64,000 nucleotides of DNA from Roseibium litorale (GTDB taxonomy: Bacteria > Pseudomonadota > Alphaproteobacteria > Rhizobiales > Stappiaceae): contig NZ_JACYXI010000010.1 of the NCBI RefSeq assembly GCF_014842915.1, positions 1 to 64,000 of the forward strand. Reading direction: 5' to 3'. Of the stretch, positions 17,301 to 24,626 are shown in pieces. Position 1 is the stretch's first letter, and every line of letters starts with the position of its first letter. The notes beneath the pieces were generated by a model. The model was not told where the DNA came from. It did no database searches and worked only from the letters and a program-made list of their open reading frames with translations. The translations under genes and the position numbers were made by a program.

Positions 17301-18861
17301 TTTCTGCCGGGGCTTCCTCAAACGGGGTCTCCGGGGTCTTAAGCAAGGGCAGGGCAGCTGCCGCGGCTACCTCAGCAGTGGGGGCATCTGTCTCCGCAAG
17401 AGCTTCCGGTTGAAGGGCGGCAGCCGTCTCATCCACGTGCAGGTTGCTGCTTTTAGCCGCCTCAGCGATCAGAGGGGGCAGCGGTGCGAGCGGGTCTTCG
17501 ACCGCATCAGCGGTGCGGCACACGCCAAAGCCGCGATAGCCTTCAAATTGCCGCTCCCGGTCGAAGGCGGGCAGGGCGGCCATGTCGACGGGAACGCGCA
17601 GGGTTCTGCCGGTTACCGGCCAGTCGACGGTCTTGCCGCTCCAGGTGTCCCGGCGGTCGAGTGACCGGGCGATCGATCCGGTTACATCCAGGTCGAATGT
17701 CTTGGAAACTTCTGCCCAGGTCTTGCCGACGATATCCGAGGCATCGGGGCCGAGCGTGTCGATGAATTCGTCAGATATAAAGGTGAAGCGCTGATCGATG
17801 TCCATCTTCCAGGCAAAGCGGACCGGCCGCCTGCGGGCAACGAACCGGAAACCGTCCGCAGCCTCTTCCGGCTGTTCCTGCTGCGGCTGGTCATCGGCGT
17901 CATTTGTTTCAAAGCCCGTCTGCTCTTTCTGAGGGGCTAACGCCTGGGCCGCGTCTTCCTCAATAGCCTCAGTCTCAGACGTTGGATCAGAGACGGCCTC
18001 TGCAGAGGGGCCGGGAGCGGAATCTACATCTGCTTCGTCCAGATCTTCCGCCCGCGCCCATTTTCTCCCGGTGTCTTCTTTGCTCAATGAGGCAGAGAGA
18101 GGGGCAATCGCCTCTTCAGGAGCAAGCTCCGCAAGCGCGGCGGTTCCAACCTCGTCTACTGTCAGGATCTGGGGTCTGGTTTCCAGAGCGCTTGGATCTT
18201 CAACGTCCGTACCGGTCTCGGGCTCGTCCAATTGCAGTGCGTCATCGGTCAGAAGAACGAGACGGGAAGCATCTCCGATCAGGACGACCGTGCTTTCGTG
18301 AAGGGTGCCATCCACCTCAAGCGGTCCGGATAGGATGCGCTGGCCGTCCGGAAGGTCCAGAAATTCGGGTGTTCCCGCCAGATCCCCGCGCCGCTCAGTA
18401 ACGGCTCCGGCCGCGTCCTGAAGAACGGCTGTCCGGCCATGCCCAGCCAGAAGGGCGGCAAAGGCCGGAAGCGCGGCTTCGGTCAAGGCAAGGCCTTTGT
18501 CCGTGCAGATAACCAGCGCGGCATCATGCCCGTTGTCCAGCTGAAGCCGCTGGCACTGGCAGGTGAGCAGAAGCACACGGAGACCCCGGTAAAAGCGCAG
18601 ACGGTCGATGCTGGGCTTGTCGGTAGAGCCGGAGGTCGCGATGCGCGCGATGTGCGGACGGGCAGGGGAGCGGGCCAAGCCATCCAGCCGCGCCAGGCTG
18701 GCCACCTCGCGAACGGAAAAAAAGGCTGCGCCCGCGGCGTTGGTCCAGAGAATGCGAGACCCGTCAGCGGACCAGACCCAGGCTGCACGCCGGTCCCCCG
18801 CGAGCTCCGCCAGAACCGGAAGAGCACTGAGTTCCATGAAGGTTTGCAACTGGTTGTCCAA
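14335..18861 (-). CDS. pdhS: PdhS-like PAS-domain sensor histidine kinase (1508 residues)
   Basis: A very large kinase without clear membrane spans. In order: a PAS-like N-terminus (about 15-60), a second PAS-like region (about 340-440), an acidic Glu/Pro/Ala-rich linker (about 450-1010), two PAS domains (about 1015-1110 and 1150-1260), a HisKA domain with phospho-acceptor His1288 in SHEIRTPLN, and HATPase_c with LLSNAIKF, DTGTGM and GGGTGLGL. The C-terminal text is close to Brucella/Rhizobium PdhS, a kinase of the DivK cell-division pathway. PdhS of Brucella has about 1035 residues; the extra length here is the acidic linker. The start TTG 18861 has GGAG seven bases upstream. Confidence 0.8.
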   Translation of the reverse strand: MDNQLQTFMELSALPVLAELAGDRRAAWVWSADGSRILWTNAAGAAFFSVREVASLARLDGLARSPARPHIARIATSGSTDKPSIDRLRFYRGLRVLLLTCQCQRLQLDNGHDAALVICTDKGLALTEAALPAFAALLAGHGRTAVLQDAAGAVTERRGDLAGTPEFLDLPDGQRILSGPLEVDGTLHESTVVLIGDASRLVLLTDDALQLDEPETGTDVEDPSALETRPQILTVDEVGTAALAELAPEEAIAPLSASLSKEDTGRKWARAEDLDEADVDSAPGPSAEAVSDPTSETEAIEEDAAQALAPQKEQTGFETNDADDQPQQEQPEEAADGFRFVARRRPVRFAWKMDIDQRFTFISDEFIDTLGPDASDIVGKTWAEVSKTFDLDVTGSIARSLDRRDTWSGKTVDWPVTGRTLRVPVDMAALPAFDRERQFEGYRGFGVCRTADAVEDPLAPLPPLIAEAAKSSNLHVDETAAALQPEALAETDAPTAEVAAAAALPLLKTPETPFEEAPAETGSANLVEPAATPEADVPTVSEGTADRDTVPGEVDEDLHAVSAPAPEATAEPETVVEPQEPEKQTGTSAFQEPLPTIEDVAELLIETMPEPEVSEAVADDVEETAPPAEAEGTFEPEVHSSELTTALPEEEELEDQPEPIETVAEEPEQAVELTEAEQDAAFETGEDESAQDEQAAETAEPEAEAIVEAEPEPKPFVQPDLTPQPKQPLAGGTLIGASAAALLNGLSLKSSRPATPAEPGREQDLFPRDEAAPSAGMQPKDPAQPANATPEKAATSAPPVPERDQEPAGISGSAPLHPAEIETAVRTLAKNYGRKPQESLPLTPPAQPVEKVSAEQDPSPADARDAGTETDQAMPSLAKAETQTGNDNLRHDNDARKADAPEENSETLKDGPDEPEATPLQADAQPDSATETPDAEDGTSKVIHLIGRRPQVVPVDTSRLSRPERAAFRKIAEALGARLEGDMEEGRNDDEEQDLALEQELARFNAPPQAGPIDPRLLDRLPIGIAIARDRDVLYANDTLLAMLGYKSLGALADAGGLEAVFVEDDDSFPDAEGMEGTVDDTLKVRLAGGGLRAVDARMHSVPWNGGSGLMISITERPVPAAPAAAPVDATALKKAQDQVAELDTILETATDGVLVLDRHGTITKVNRSAEALFSANRVDMEGAPLTEFLAPESHRSAADYLDGLMRNGVASILNDGREVLGRVSSGGLIPLFMTVGRISGNGGDPKFCAVLRDITQWKTAEEELTHAKRQAENASSQKSDFLAKISHEIRTPLNAIIGFSEVMIEERFGTIGNDRYKEYLKDIRTSGSHIMSLVNDLLDLSKIEAGKMDLRFSAVSPNEVMSECVALMQPQANRERVIIRASLPDSVPSIVVDQRSLRQIMLNLLSNAIKFNKSGGQVIISSALEDTGEVILRVRDTGTGMSPQDLSAALEPFRQVHTARYGGGTGLGLPLTKALVEANRASFRIDSTPDQGTLVEIRFPSQRVLAE

Positions 18862-19148
18862 GTTTCAACTCCACAGGGTCTTGCGGCATGAGATCAGGTG
18901 CCGGACTGGCGTACCGGTTGGGCGCCGGGGTGTCCGGTTGGCCGTCATGGTAAACCCAATGTTAATACCGCCAATCCCATTGAGCGTCCATTCAAAGAGC
19001 CTTTCCTAGGCCTCCGGCATGAAGGCGTGGTTAATTGTGCCAGTTGGATTTGCTGTCATCCGCAAGTTCGTGATACGAAATTTTGGCATGGCCGCGGTGC
19101 GAAGACGCCGGGGTCAAACCTTGGCGCGAGCTTGGAGGAGCAGAATCC

Positions 19149-19532
19149 ATGGCAGCCGACAAGAATGGTTTTGAAATTCCTGATCAAATGCGCGATTTCG
19201 CGGAGAAAAGCGTGGATCAGGCCCGCAAGGCATTCGATGACTTCATGAACATGACCCAGAAAGCGGTTGCCAATGTCGAAGACACGGCATCCGTGGTTCA
19301 GACCGGCACGTCCGGAGTGAACAAGAAGGCCCTGAACTTTGCCGAGGAGCATGTCGACGCAGCTTTCAAGTTCGCCCAGCAGGTGGTCCGGGCCAAGGAC
19401 GTGGAAGAAATGATGAAGCTGCAGCAGGACTACATGCGTCGCCAGATGGAAGCCTTGGGTGAGCAAGCCCGGGATCTGGGGAACACAGCAAGCAAGGCTG
19501 CTCAGGATGCAGCAAAGTCCGTCAAGAGCTGA
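19149..19532 (+). CDS. phaP: Phasin family protein (1)
   Basis: A 127-residue, largely helical protein without a signal peptide. It matches the Phasin_2 pattern: MRDFAEKSVDQARKAFDDFM near the N-terminus, a central VNKKALNFAEEHVDAAFKFAQ and a C-terminal LQQDYMRRQMEALGEQARDL. Phasins coat polyhydroxybutyrate granules. The ATG at 19149 follows GGAGGAG by nine bases. A second phasin follows at 19874. A role in granule binding is family knowledge; no phaC or phaR gene is visible in this window. Confidence 0.88.
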   Translation: MAADKNGFEIPDQMRDFAEKSVDQARKAFDDFMNMTQKAVANVEDTASVVQTGTSGVNKKALNFAEEHVDAAFKFAQQVVRAKDVEEMMKLQQDYMRRQMEALGEQARDLGNTASKAAQDAAKSVKS

Positions 19533-19873
19533 GGCCGGTTCTTTCGTGACACAGGTTTGCGGCGGGCTGGAAATCCGCCGCACCTCAATTTGCAACATAT
19601 CCGTTGTGTCTGAGCTGTTTTATTTCCAGCTTTAGAACGCATCCGGGCGCTTCCGTTTCCCAAGCATAATTGCCAATCGTCTCTGGCAAAAGGTGCTGGG
19701 TCTCAGGTCTTCCCTTGCGTGAATTTTATTGTGCAGTGCAAAATAATATTGCAATGCAGCACGTATTGCCTTATATAGACAGTGCGGATGACGAAATGGC
19801 CTGCCCAGACACATTGATGGCGGACCAGTTGGAACATGATGATCGCATCCGAACCAGTTTAGGAGCAAAGATC
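19533..19873. other. 341-base intergenic region between the two phasin genes
   Basis: No gene is supported here. It holds a hairpin at 19560-19584 (TGCGGCGG/CCGCCGCA) that may end the first phasin transcript, and the promoter of the second phasin gene described separately. Confidence 0.7.
19730..19777 (+). promoter_or_regulatory. Strong promoter of phasin 2 with TGC/GCA-rich repeats (PhaR-type operator)
   Basis: TTGCAA (19749-19754) and TATATA (19772-19777) are separated by exactly 17 bases, close to consensus. Around the -35 box the sequence repeats TGC and GCA: GTGCAGTGCA at 19731-19740 and TTGCAATGCAGCA at 19749-19761. Known PhaR repressors of phasin genes bind TGC/GCA-rich sites of this kind, so this is a likely PhaR operator. 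The binding is inferred. Confidence 0.6.
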
Positions 19874-20380
19874 ATGACTGACGCAACGACCACTGCAAAG
19901 CCGGCCCCGAAGGCCCGTACGACCAAAGCCAAGACCGGCGCCGCTGGTTTCCCGGACTTCGAAGCATTTGCGATGCCGAAGATGGAAGTCCCGGCTGCTT
20001 TCCGCGAAGTCGCGGAAAAGAGCATCGAGCAGGCTCGTGACGCCTATGCAAAGGTGAAGACCGCTGCTGAAGACGCGACCGACCTGATCGAAGACACTTT
20101 CGAAACCTCCCGTCAGGGCGCCGTCGAGTTCAACCACAAGGCCGTTGACGCTGCCAAGGCGAACACCGACGCCACCTTCTCCTTCATCAAGGACATGATG
20201 ACCGTGAAGTCCCTGGCTGAAGCCATTGAACTGCAGTCCACCTTTGCCCGCCAGCAGTTCGACGCTCTGTCGACCCAGGCAAAGGACATGCAGGAATTCG
20301 CGACCAAGCTGAGCACGGAAGTTTCCGCGCCGGTTAAGGAAGCAATGGAACGTTCCTTCAAGGACCTGAAGGCTGCCTAA
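19874..20380 (+). CDS. phaP: Phasin family protein (2)
   Basis: A 168-residue helical protein with a basic Ala/Pro/Lys-rich N-terminal tail (residues 1-22) and a Phasin_2 domain: VPAAFREVAEKSIEQARDAY, FETSRQGAVEFNHKAVDAAK and a C-terminal LQSTFARQQFDALSTQAKDM. The start ATG 19874 has AGGAG eight bases upstream. Its own near-consensus promoter with TGC/GCA-rich repeats suggests high, regulated expression, as expected for the main granule-coat protein. A strong terminator follows at 20406-20440. Confidence 0.9.
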   Translation: MTDATTTAKPAPKARTTKAKTGAAGFPDFEAFAMPKMEVPAAFREVAEKSIEQARDAYAKVKTAAEDATDLIEDTFETSRQGAVEFNHKAVDAAKANTDATFSFIKDMMTVKSLAEAIELQSTFARQQFDALSTQAKDMQEFATKLSTEVSAPVKEAMERSFKDLKAA

Positions 20381-20405
20381 GCCCTTATTCCAGTGAAGAA
20401 TTTAG

Positions 20406-20445
20406 AAGGCGAGCCGGTCCCACCGGCTCGCCTTCTTGCTTTTTA
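20406..20445 (+). terminator. Strong terminator after phasin 2
   Basis: AAGGCGAGCCGG (406-417) pairs exactly with CCGGCTCGCCTT (423-434) and is followed by CTTGCTTTTTA. It closes the phasin transcript and marks the left edge of the AT-rich islet. Confidence 0.88.
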
Positions 20446-20571
20446 GTTTGTATTTTTGTGATAATGACTTAGAGTTGTAGATGTTAATATTTTCTTACGG
20501 TTTTTACTGCGCGGCTGGTTCTGAAGTTCCATTTGTTTCGCGCGGGGTGATTATTACTTTGGGAGGTCGGA

Positions 20572-21612
20572 ATGTTTGCTCGGATCTGGTGCAAATTTTT
20601 ATTAATATGCTTGGGGCTGGTGTTCGTGTGCGCGGCAGCCAAGGCCGATGGGAATTTTGGAGGGACATTCACAATTCTCATCCGTCACGGTGCTGTCGAG
20701 AAGACGCGAACGGTGAAGCCTGTCGGGAATGGGCTTGAGTTCTCCAACTATCCGATAACGCACGCAGCAGAAACCGCTGTCCGTAACGCGATGGTTAAGT
20801 TGGCCCATTGTGTTAAGGAGATTGATGTCTTTTATCTTGAGGCGACGAGTGCAGAGTACTCTCCGCGCTTTAAGCAGACGGCGGAAAAAATCCGTGATGG
20901 ATTGATTAACCCGCAGGGGCTGAAGAGAAGGTGTGGTTCTGCGCCGGTGGTAAGGCTATACAAATACAAAGTAAAAAGTCCCAGAAATATTGACGAGTCT
21001 GAGATTTCGGCTCTTCTGAAAAATATCTCAGAGGCTGAAGTGAAGAATACAATATGGGTTCTATCTGGAGACGCTTTGAACAAGCTCTACGGCCAGATAC
21101 CGAGCTTCGGGCCTGAAGTGAACGCGTCTTTGGCGCCAAACAAAACAGATCCTTCTTATAGATGTCCATTGTACAGAAAATATTGGATGCGGACCCGCAA
21201 CTTATCGGGCGATTGGTCGGGCGAAGTCAAACCGGTCACATATAATTGTGATGCAAAGAATGCATCTTGCCCTTTGAGCTGTACTCCGCCGCGCAAACGA
21301 AGTTTGGGGTGTTTTCCGGCAGAGCCCTGCACGGAGTATGACACACCTAACGTCGCTGTTGCCAACGCGGGTACGCTGACCGGCAGGGGGTGTCAAGTAA
21401 ACGCCGACTGCAGGAACGGCACCTGCGCTCGCCTGACAGGAGAAGCTGGAGCTTCACTCGTTTGCTGCCCATCGGGAAACCGTGCTCTTTTTGCTGGGCG
21501 TTGGTACTGCACAAGCATGCCTAAGGGGGCGACATGCCACTCCGACGCCCAATGTAGTAGTGGAAACTGCGTTGGAAACGCCGGAGGGTTTAGGCGTGGA
21601 AAGTGCGATTGA
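20572..21612 (+). CDS. Exported protein: histidine-phosphatase-like N-terminal domain plus Cys-rich C-terminal repeats
   Basis: A 346-residue protein I do not recognise as a whole. A signal peptide (1-25, ending VCAAAKA) is followed by TILIRHGAVEKTRT, which resembles the RHG motif of histidine phosphatases, then SPRFKQTAEKI, like their second arginine motif. The place where the second catalytic His is expected reads WVLSGDAL, without His. From about residue 215 on, Cys becomes frequent, with two similar modules GCQVNADCRNGTC and TCHSDAQCSSGNC. GGGAGG precedes the ATG. The region is clearly more AT-rich than its neighbours, which suggests transfer. A degenerate or novel phosphatase is possible, not shown. 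Confidence 0.65.
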   Translation: MFARIWCKFLLICLGLVFVCAAAKADGNFGGTFTILIRHGAVEKTRTVKPVGNGLEFSNYPITHAAETAVRNAMVKLAHCVKEIDVFYLEATSAEYSPRFKQTAEKIRDGLINPQGLKRRCGSAPVVRLYKYKVKSPRNIDESEISALLKNISEAEVKNTIWVLSGDALNKLYGQIPSFGPEVNASLAPNKTDPSYRCPLYRKYWMRTRNLSGDWSGEVKPVTYNCDAKNASCPLSCTPPRKRSLGCFPAEPCTEYDTPNVAVANAGTLTGRGCQVNADCRNGTCARLTGEAGASLVCCPSGNRALFAGRWYCTSMPKGATCHSDAQCSSGNCVGNAGGFRRGKCD

Positions 21613-21728
21613 TTTTCGCGCTTGTGGACAGTTGGAAAGAGCGCTAAAAGCCCTCTTGCAAGCGGCGGCGGTCACGATTATGGTTCGCGCCACGTTGACC
21701 CGGAAGGTTGTTCCGGATCGAAAGATAC

Positions 21729-21805
21729 GCAGACGTAGCTCAGTTGGTTAGAGCGTCGGATTGTGGCTCCGAAGGTCGGTGGTTCGAATCCACTCGTCTG
21801 TACCA
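21729..21805 (+). tRNA. tRNA-His (anticodon GTG)
   Basis: A 77-base tRNA with encoded CCA. Acceptor stem GCAGACG pairs with CGTCTGT (first pair G-U), the D-arm is GCTC/GAGC, the anticodon loop TTGTGGC holds GTG, and the T-arm carries TTCGAAT. The discriminator base 73 is A and the base before position 1 is C, so the usual G-1:C73 identity pair of tRNA-His is absent. This loss is known for a large alphaproteobacterial clade whose histidyl-tRNA synthetase is adapted to it. Confidence 0.97.
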
Positions 21806-21829
21806 TCTCCCCACACAAGATTGAATTTC

Positions 21830-22393
21830 TCACGAACCCGGAACTTCACCGGTGGACACTAGCTTGCGTTGGGCCAGTTCCTTGACCTTGGCGCTGTCCA
21901 ATTTGGACGGCGTGCCGTCTGGCCGATAGAGCTGCTTGAAGGTGAAAGCCTTCGGTGAGGGGCCGTGGTCGCCCAGATGCTCGTGCCGCTCGACGGCTTC
22001 CCGCCAATCCGGGCGGTGATCTGCTTCCACCCACCACAGTGCATAGCCCGGCCATTCGACGGCCGGGAGGTTCCATTCGCGTCCACGCTTATATGCCGCG
22101 CCATGCCGCCCGTGATAGGTCACGGCTGCCAGAGCTTCCGGGCTTGTCCAGAGCGACAGGGTCGAGGGAGCCCAGCCGTCGCCATTATCCCGCCAGAACT
22201 TTGGAAACACCTGTGCTCCCCAACTGCCGGGCCCTTCGTCGCTGTCATAGCCTGATCTGGCAATGAACCCTTCCGCAGCTTCCAGTTCCGCAAGCACGCT
22301 GGGTTCGATATCGAAGAAGTCTTTCAGCGCGGGAGAGTCCGCCCGGTCAACGAACTGGCCGAATGTGTAGACTGCGAGACGATACGCGGTCAA
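21830..22393 (-). CDS. DUF3291 family protein
   Basis: A protein of about 187 residues fitting the DUF3291 family, a dimeric alpha/beta-barrel fold related to small monooxygenases. The text TAYRLAVYTFGQFVDRADSPA opens the domain and GFIARSGYD, TLSLWTSPEALAAVTY and YALWWVEADHRPDW follow in family order. I prefer TTG 22393, which has GGAA eight bases upstream and puts the domain at the N-terminus; the frame stays open to TTG 22450. The biochemical function of the family is not known to me. Confidence 0.72.
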   Translation of the reverse strand: MTAYRLAVYTFGQFVDRADSPALKDFFDIEPSVLAELEAAEGFIARSGYDSDEGPGSWGAQVFPKFWRDNGDGWAPSTLSLWTSPEALAAVTYHGRHGAAYKRGREWNLPAVEWPGYALWWVEADHRPDWREAVERHEHLGDHGPSPKAFTFKQLYRPDGTPSKLDSAKVKELAQRKLVSTGEVPGS

Positions 22394-22605
22394 AAGACCG
22401 TCTTCCAGATTGTCGACATATATGTTCCTTGCCTTTAAAATTGTATGCAATTAGACCTCTGGGGAAGCCTTTGCAGACGTAAGGTAGTCTCTCCAATCTG
22501 CACCTGTAAATTTTCGAGGCGCATGCTGCGGAAATTAGAGAAATCCTGTTGCGCGTCTGCGACAGAGAGCCTTCCAGGCAAAAGGCGGGTAACCGGGGTA
22601 AAGAT

Positions 22606-23433
22606 ATGGAAGACATCAGCATCGCATCCTTCGTCCTTCTGGCTGTCGCATTGCTTGCGACCGGCGTGATCGCGGGGGTTACAGCGGGCCTTCTCGGCGT
22701 AGGCGGCGGCATCGTCATCGTGCCCGTGCTCTATTACATTTTTCCGCTCGTCGGCATTCAGGACAGTGTGCTGATGCATCTGGCCGTTGGCACATCGCTG
22801 GCGACCATCATTGCCACCGGAGCCTCTTCAGCCCGGGCGCATTACAAGCGTGGCAGCATCGACATGGATCTGCTCAAGCGCTGGCTTGTGCCGATTGCCG
22901 TGGGTGTGATCGGAGGGTCTGCTTTGGCAGGGAACCTTAGCGGCGGCATGCTGACGCTGATCTTCGGCGTCGTGGCGCTGCTGGTCGCGGCCAACATGGT
23001 TCTGCGCAAGGAAGGGTCCGGCATTGCCGATCAGCTGCCCGGTTCGCCTTTACGTGAGGCTCTGGGCTTTATCATCGGTGGTGTGTCGGTGATGATGGGC
23101 ATTGGCGGCGGCACGCTGGGCGTGCCGATCCTGACGCTGTTCTCCTTTCCGATCCGCAAGGCCGTCGGCACGGCGGCGGCCATCGGTCTCATCATCGCGA
23201 TTCCCGGTACCCTGATGTCGATCTGGTACGGTTACGGCAATCCAGATCTGCCGCCGTTCTCTCTAGGCTATGTGAACCTGGTCGGCTTCTTCCTGATCAT
23301 TCCGGCAAGTGTCTACTCGGCCCCGCTGGGAGCAAAGCTTGCCCATACCATTCCTCCGGAGAAGCTCCGCCTGGTCTTTGCCGTCTTCCTGGCTTTCACC
23401 GGCGCGCGGATGATCTACAAGGTTCTGATGTGA
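22606..23433 (+). CDS. TauE/SafE-family sulfite/anion exporter-like membrane protein
   Basis: A 275-residue membrane protein with about eight spans in two related halves. Each half has the glycine-rich signature of TauE/SafE proteins: GVTAGLLGVGGGIVIVPVL near residue 27 and GVSVMMGIGGGTLGVPIL near residue 163. Family members move sulfite, sulfoacetate or other small organic acids; the substrate here is open. The ATG at 22606 follows GGGG by eight bases. Neighbours give no substrate clue. Confidence 0.85.
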   Translation: MEDISIASFVLLAVALLATGVIAGVTAGLLGVGGGIVIVPVLYYIFPLVGIQDSVLMHLAVGTSLATIIATGASSARAHYKRGSIDMDLLKRWLVPIAVGVIGGSALAGNLSGGMLTLIFGVVALLVAANMVLRKEGSGIADQLPGSPLREALGFIIGGVSVMMGIGGGTLGVPILTLFSFPIRKAVGTAAAIGLIIAIPGTLMSIWYGYGNPDLPPFSLGYVNLVGFFLIIPASVYSAPLGAKLAHTIPPEKLRLVFAVFLAFTGARMIYKVLM

Positions 23434-23608
23434 ACCTGACCTTCGCCTGCCTGTCCTATCAGACGGGCGAATGAACTCATCAGCAGTTTTGATTGGTTGC
23501 GGGTCGCCCTTTGGGTCAATGTTGCTGACTATTCTATAGCGCTGTCTTCGAGCGGCTGGTCCTGCCAGCCCTTTCGCTCGAGGGGTTGCGACCTGCTGAA
23601 AGTCGGAC

Positions 23609-24313
23609 ATGCAACGTTCCCAACCCGTCACCTTGACCATGGCTGGCTGCCTGCGCGGGGCTTCCCTTTGTCTGCCGGGGCTGCCGGGAGTGATTGTGTT
23701 CGGCATGGTTTTCGGCACCGTGGCCGCCCAAAAGGGGCTGACGCTGCTGGAAACAGCACTGATCAACTCGGTTGTTTTCGCCGGGGCCTCACAGTTCGTC
23801 GCCATGGAGGTTTATTCCGATCCGGTGACCTGGGGCATTTTGATCGCGATGGCCGGTGTCACGACCGCTGTCAACATGCGCATGCTTCTGATCGGCGCCA
23901 GCCTGCGCCCCTGGCTCGGACAGGTTCCCGCCGGGCTCACCTATCCATCCCTGTTTTTCCTGACCGACCTCAACTGGCTTCTAGCCCTGCGGGAATACGA
24001 CAAGGGCGAGCGGGACTGGGGTCTTTATCTCGGCAGCGGCGTGTTCTTATGGATCGTCTGGTCCCTTGCGATGCTGCCGGGATATTTCTTCGGCAGTCTC
24101 GTCAGTGACCCGAAGGTCTGGGGTCTGGACGTTGTCATGCCGGCCTTCTTCATCGCCTTGATCATGCCGCTATGGAAAGGGCGCCGCCAGACTGTCAGTT
24201 GGGGCGTCGCCGGGCTTGTTGCTCTGGCTACGTGGTATCTGTTCGGCGGCTACTGGAGTATTCTGACCGGCGGCCTCGCCGGGGCGCTGGCAGGGGCCTA
24301 TCTCGATGACTGA
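23609..24313 (+). CDS. azlC: Branched-chain amino acid exporter large subunit AzlC
   Basis: A 234-residue membrane protein with AzlC-family text: LPGLPGVIVFGMVFGTVAAQKGL near the N-terminus, VFAGASQFVAMEVY, and TTAVNMRMLLIGASLRPWLG. Together with AzlD it forms an exporter of branched-chain or similar amino acids in the inner membrane. The reading frame overlaps azlD by eight bases, so both are translated from one transcript. Confidence 0.9.
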   Translation: MQRSQPVTLTMAGCLRGASLCLPGLPGVIVFGMVFGTVAAQKGLTLLETALINSVVFAGASQFVAMEVYSDPVTWGILIAMAGVTTAVNMRMLLIGASLRPWLGQVPAGLTYPSLFFLTDLNWLLALREYDKGERDWGLYLGSGVFLWIVWSLAMLPGYFFGSLVSDPKVWGLDVVMPAFFIALIMPLWKGRRQTVSWGVAGLVALATWYLFGGYWSILTGGLAGALAGAYLDD

Positions 24314-24626
24314 TGGTCTTTTCAGTGCGGATCCGATGTTCGTGACTGCGGTGCTGATCATGGCAGCGGTCACCTATGCCATGCGTGCGGGCGGCTATTG
24401 GGTCATGGGGCGCGTGCCGCTGACCCCGCGTGTGCGCCGGGCACTTGAGTCCCTGCCGGGCGCCATCATCATTTCCACGATCCTGCCCATGGCCCTGCAG
24501 GGCGGGCTTGCCATGAGCGCCGGGATTGTGATGTCCGGCGCGATGATGGCCCTTTTCAAGAAGGATACGCTGGCGGTCGCCGCGGCGGTGCTGGCAGTGG
24601 CGGCTCTTCGTCACTTCGGCGTCTGA
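24306..24626 (+). CDS. azlD: Branched-chain amino acid exporter small subunit AzlD
   Basis: A 106-residue protein with three to four membrane spans. It has the AzlD phrase TYAMRAGGYWVMGRVPLTPRVRRALESLPGAI in outline (residues about 23-54). It starts inside the end of azlC and works with it as a heteromeric exporter. Its 3-prime end overlaps by 16 bases the end of the convergent gene at 24611-26185. Confidence 0.88.
   Translation: MTDGLFSADPMFVTAVLIMAAVTYAMRAGGYWVMGRVPLTPRVRRALESLPGAIIISTILPMALQGGLAMSAGIVMSGAMMALFKKDTLAVAAAVLAVAALRHFGV

Noticed and set aside
20435..21728. Integrated island with att repeats at tRNA-His
   Set aside because: I found no copy of the tRNA 3-prime end at the other side and no integrase; only the base composition supports transfer.
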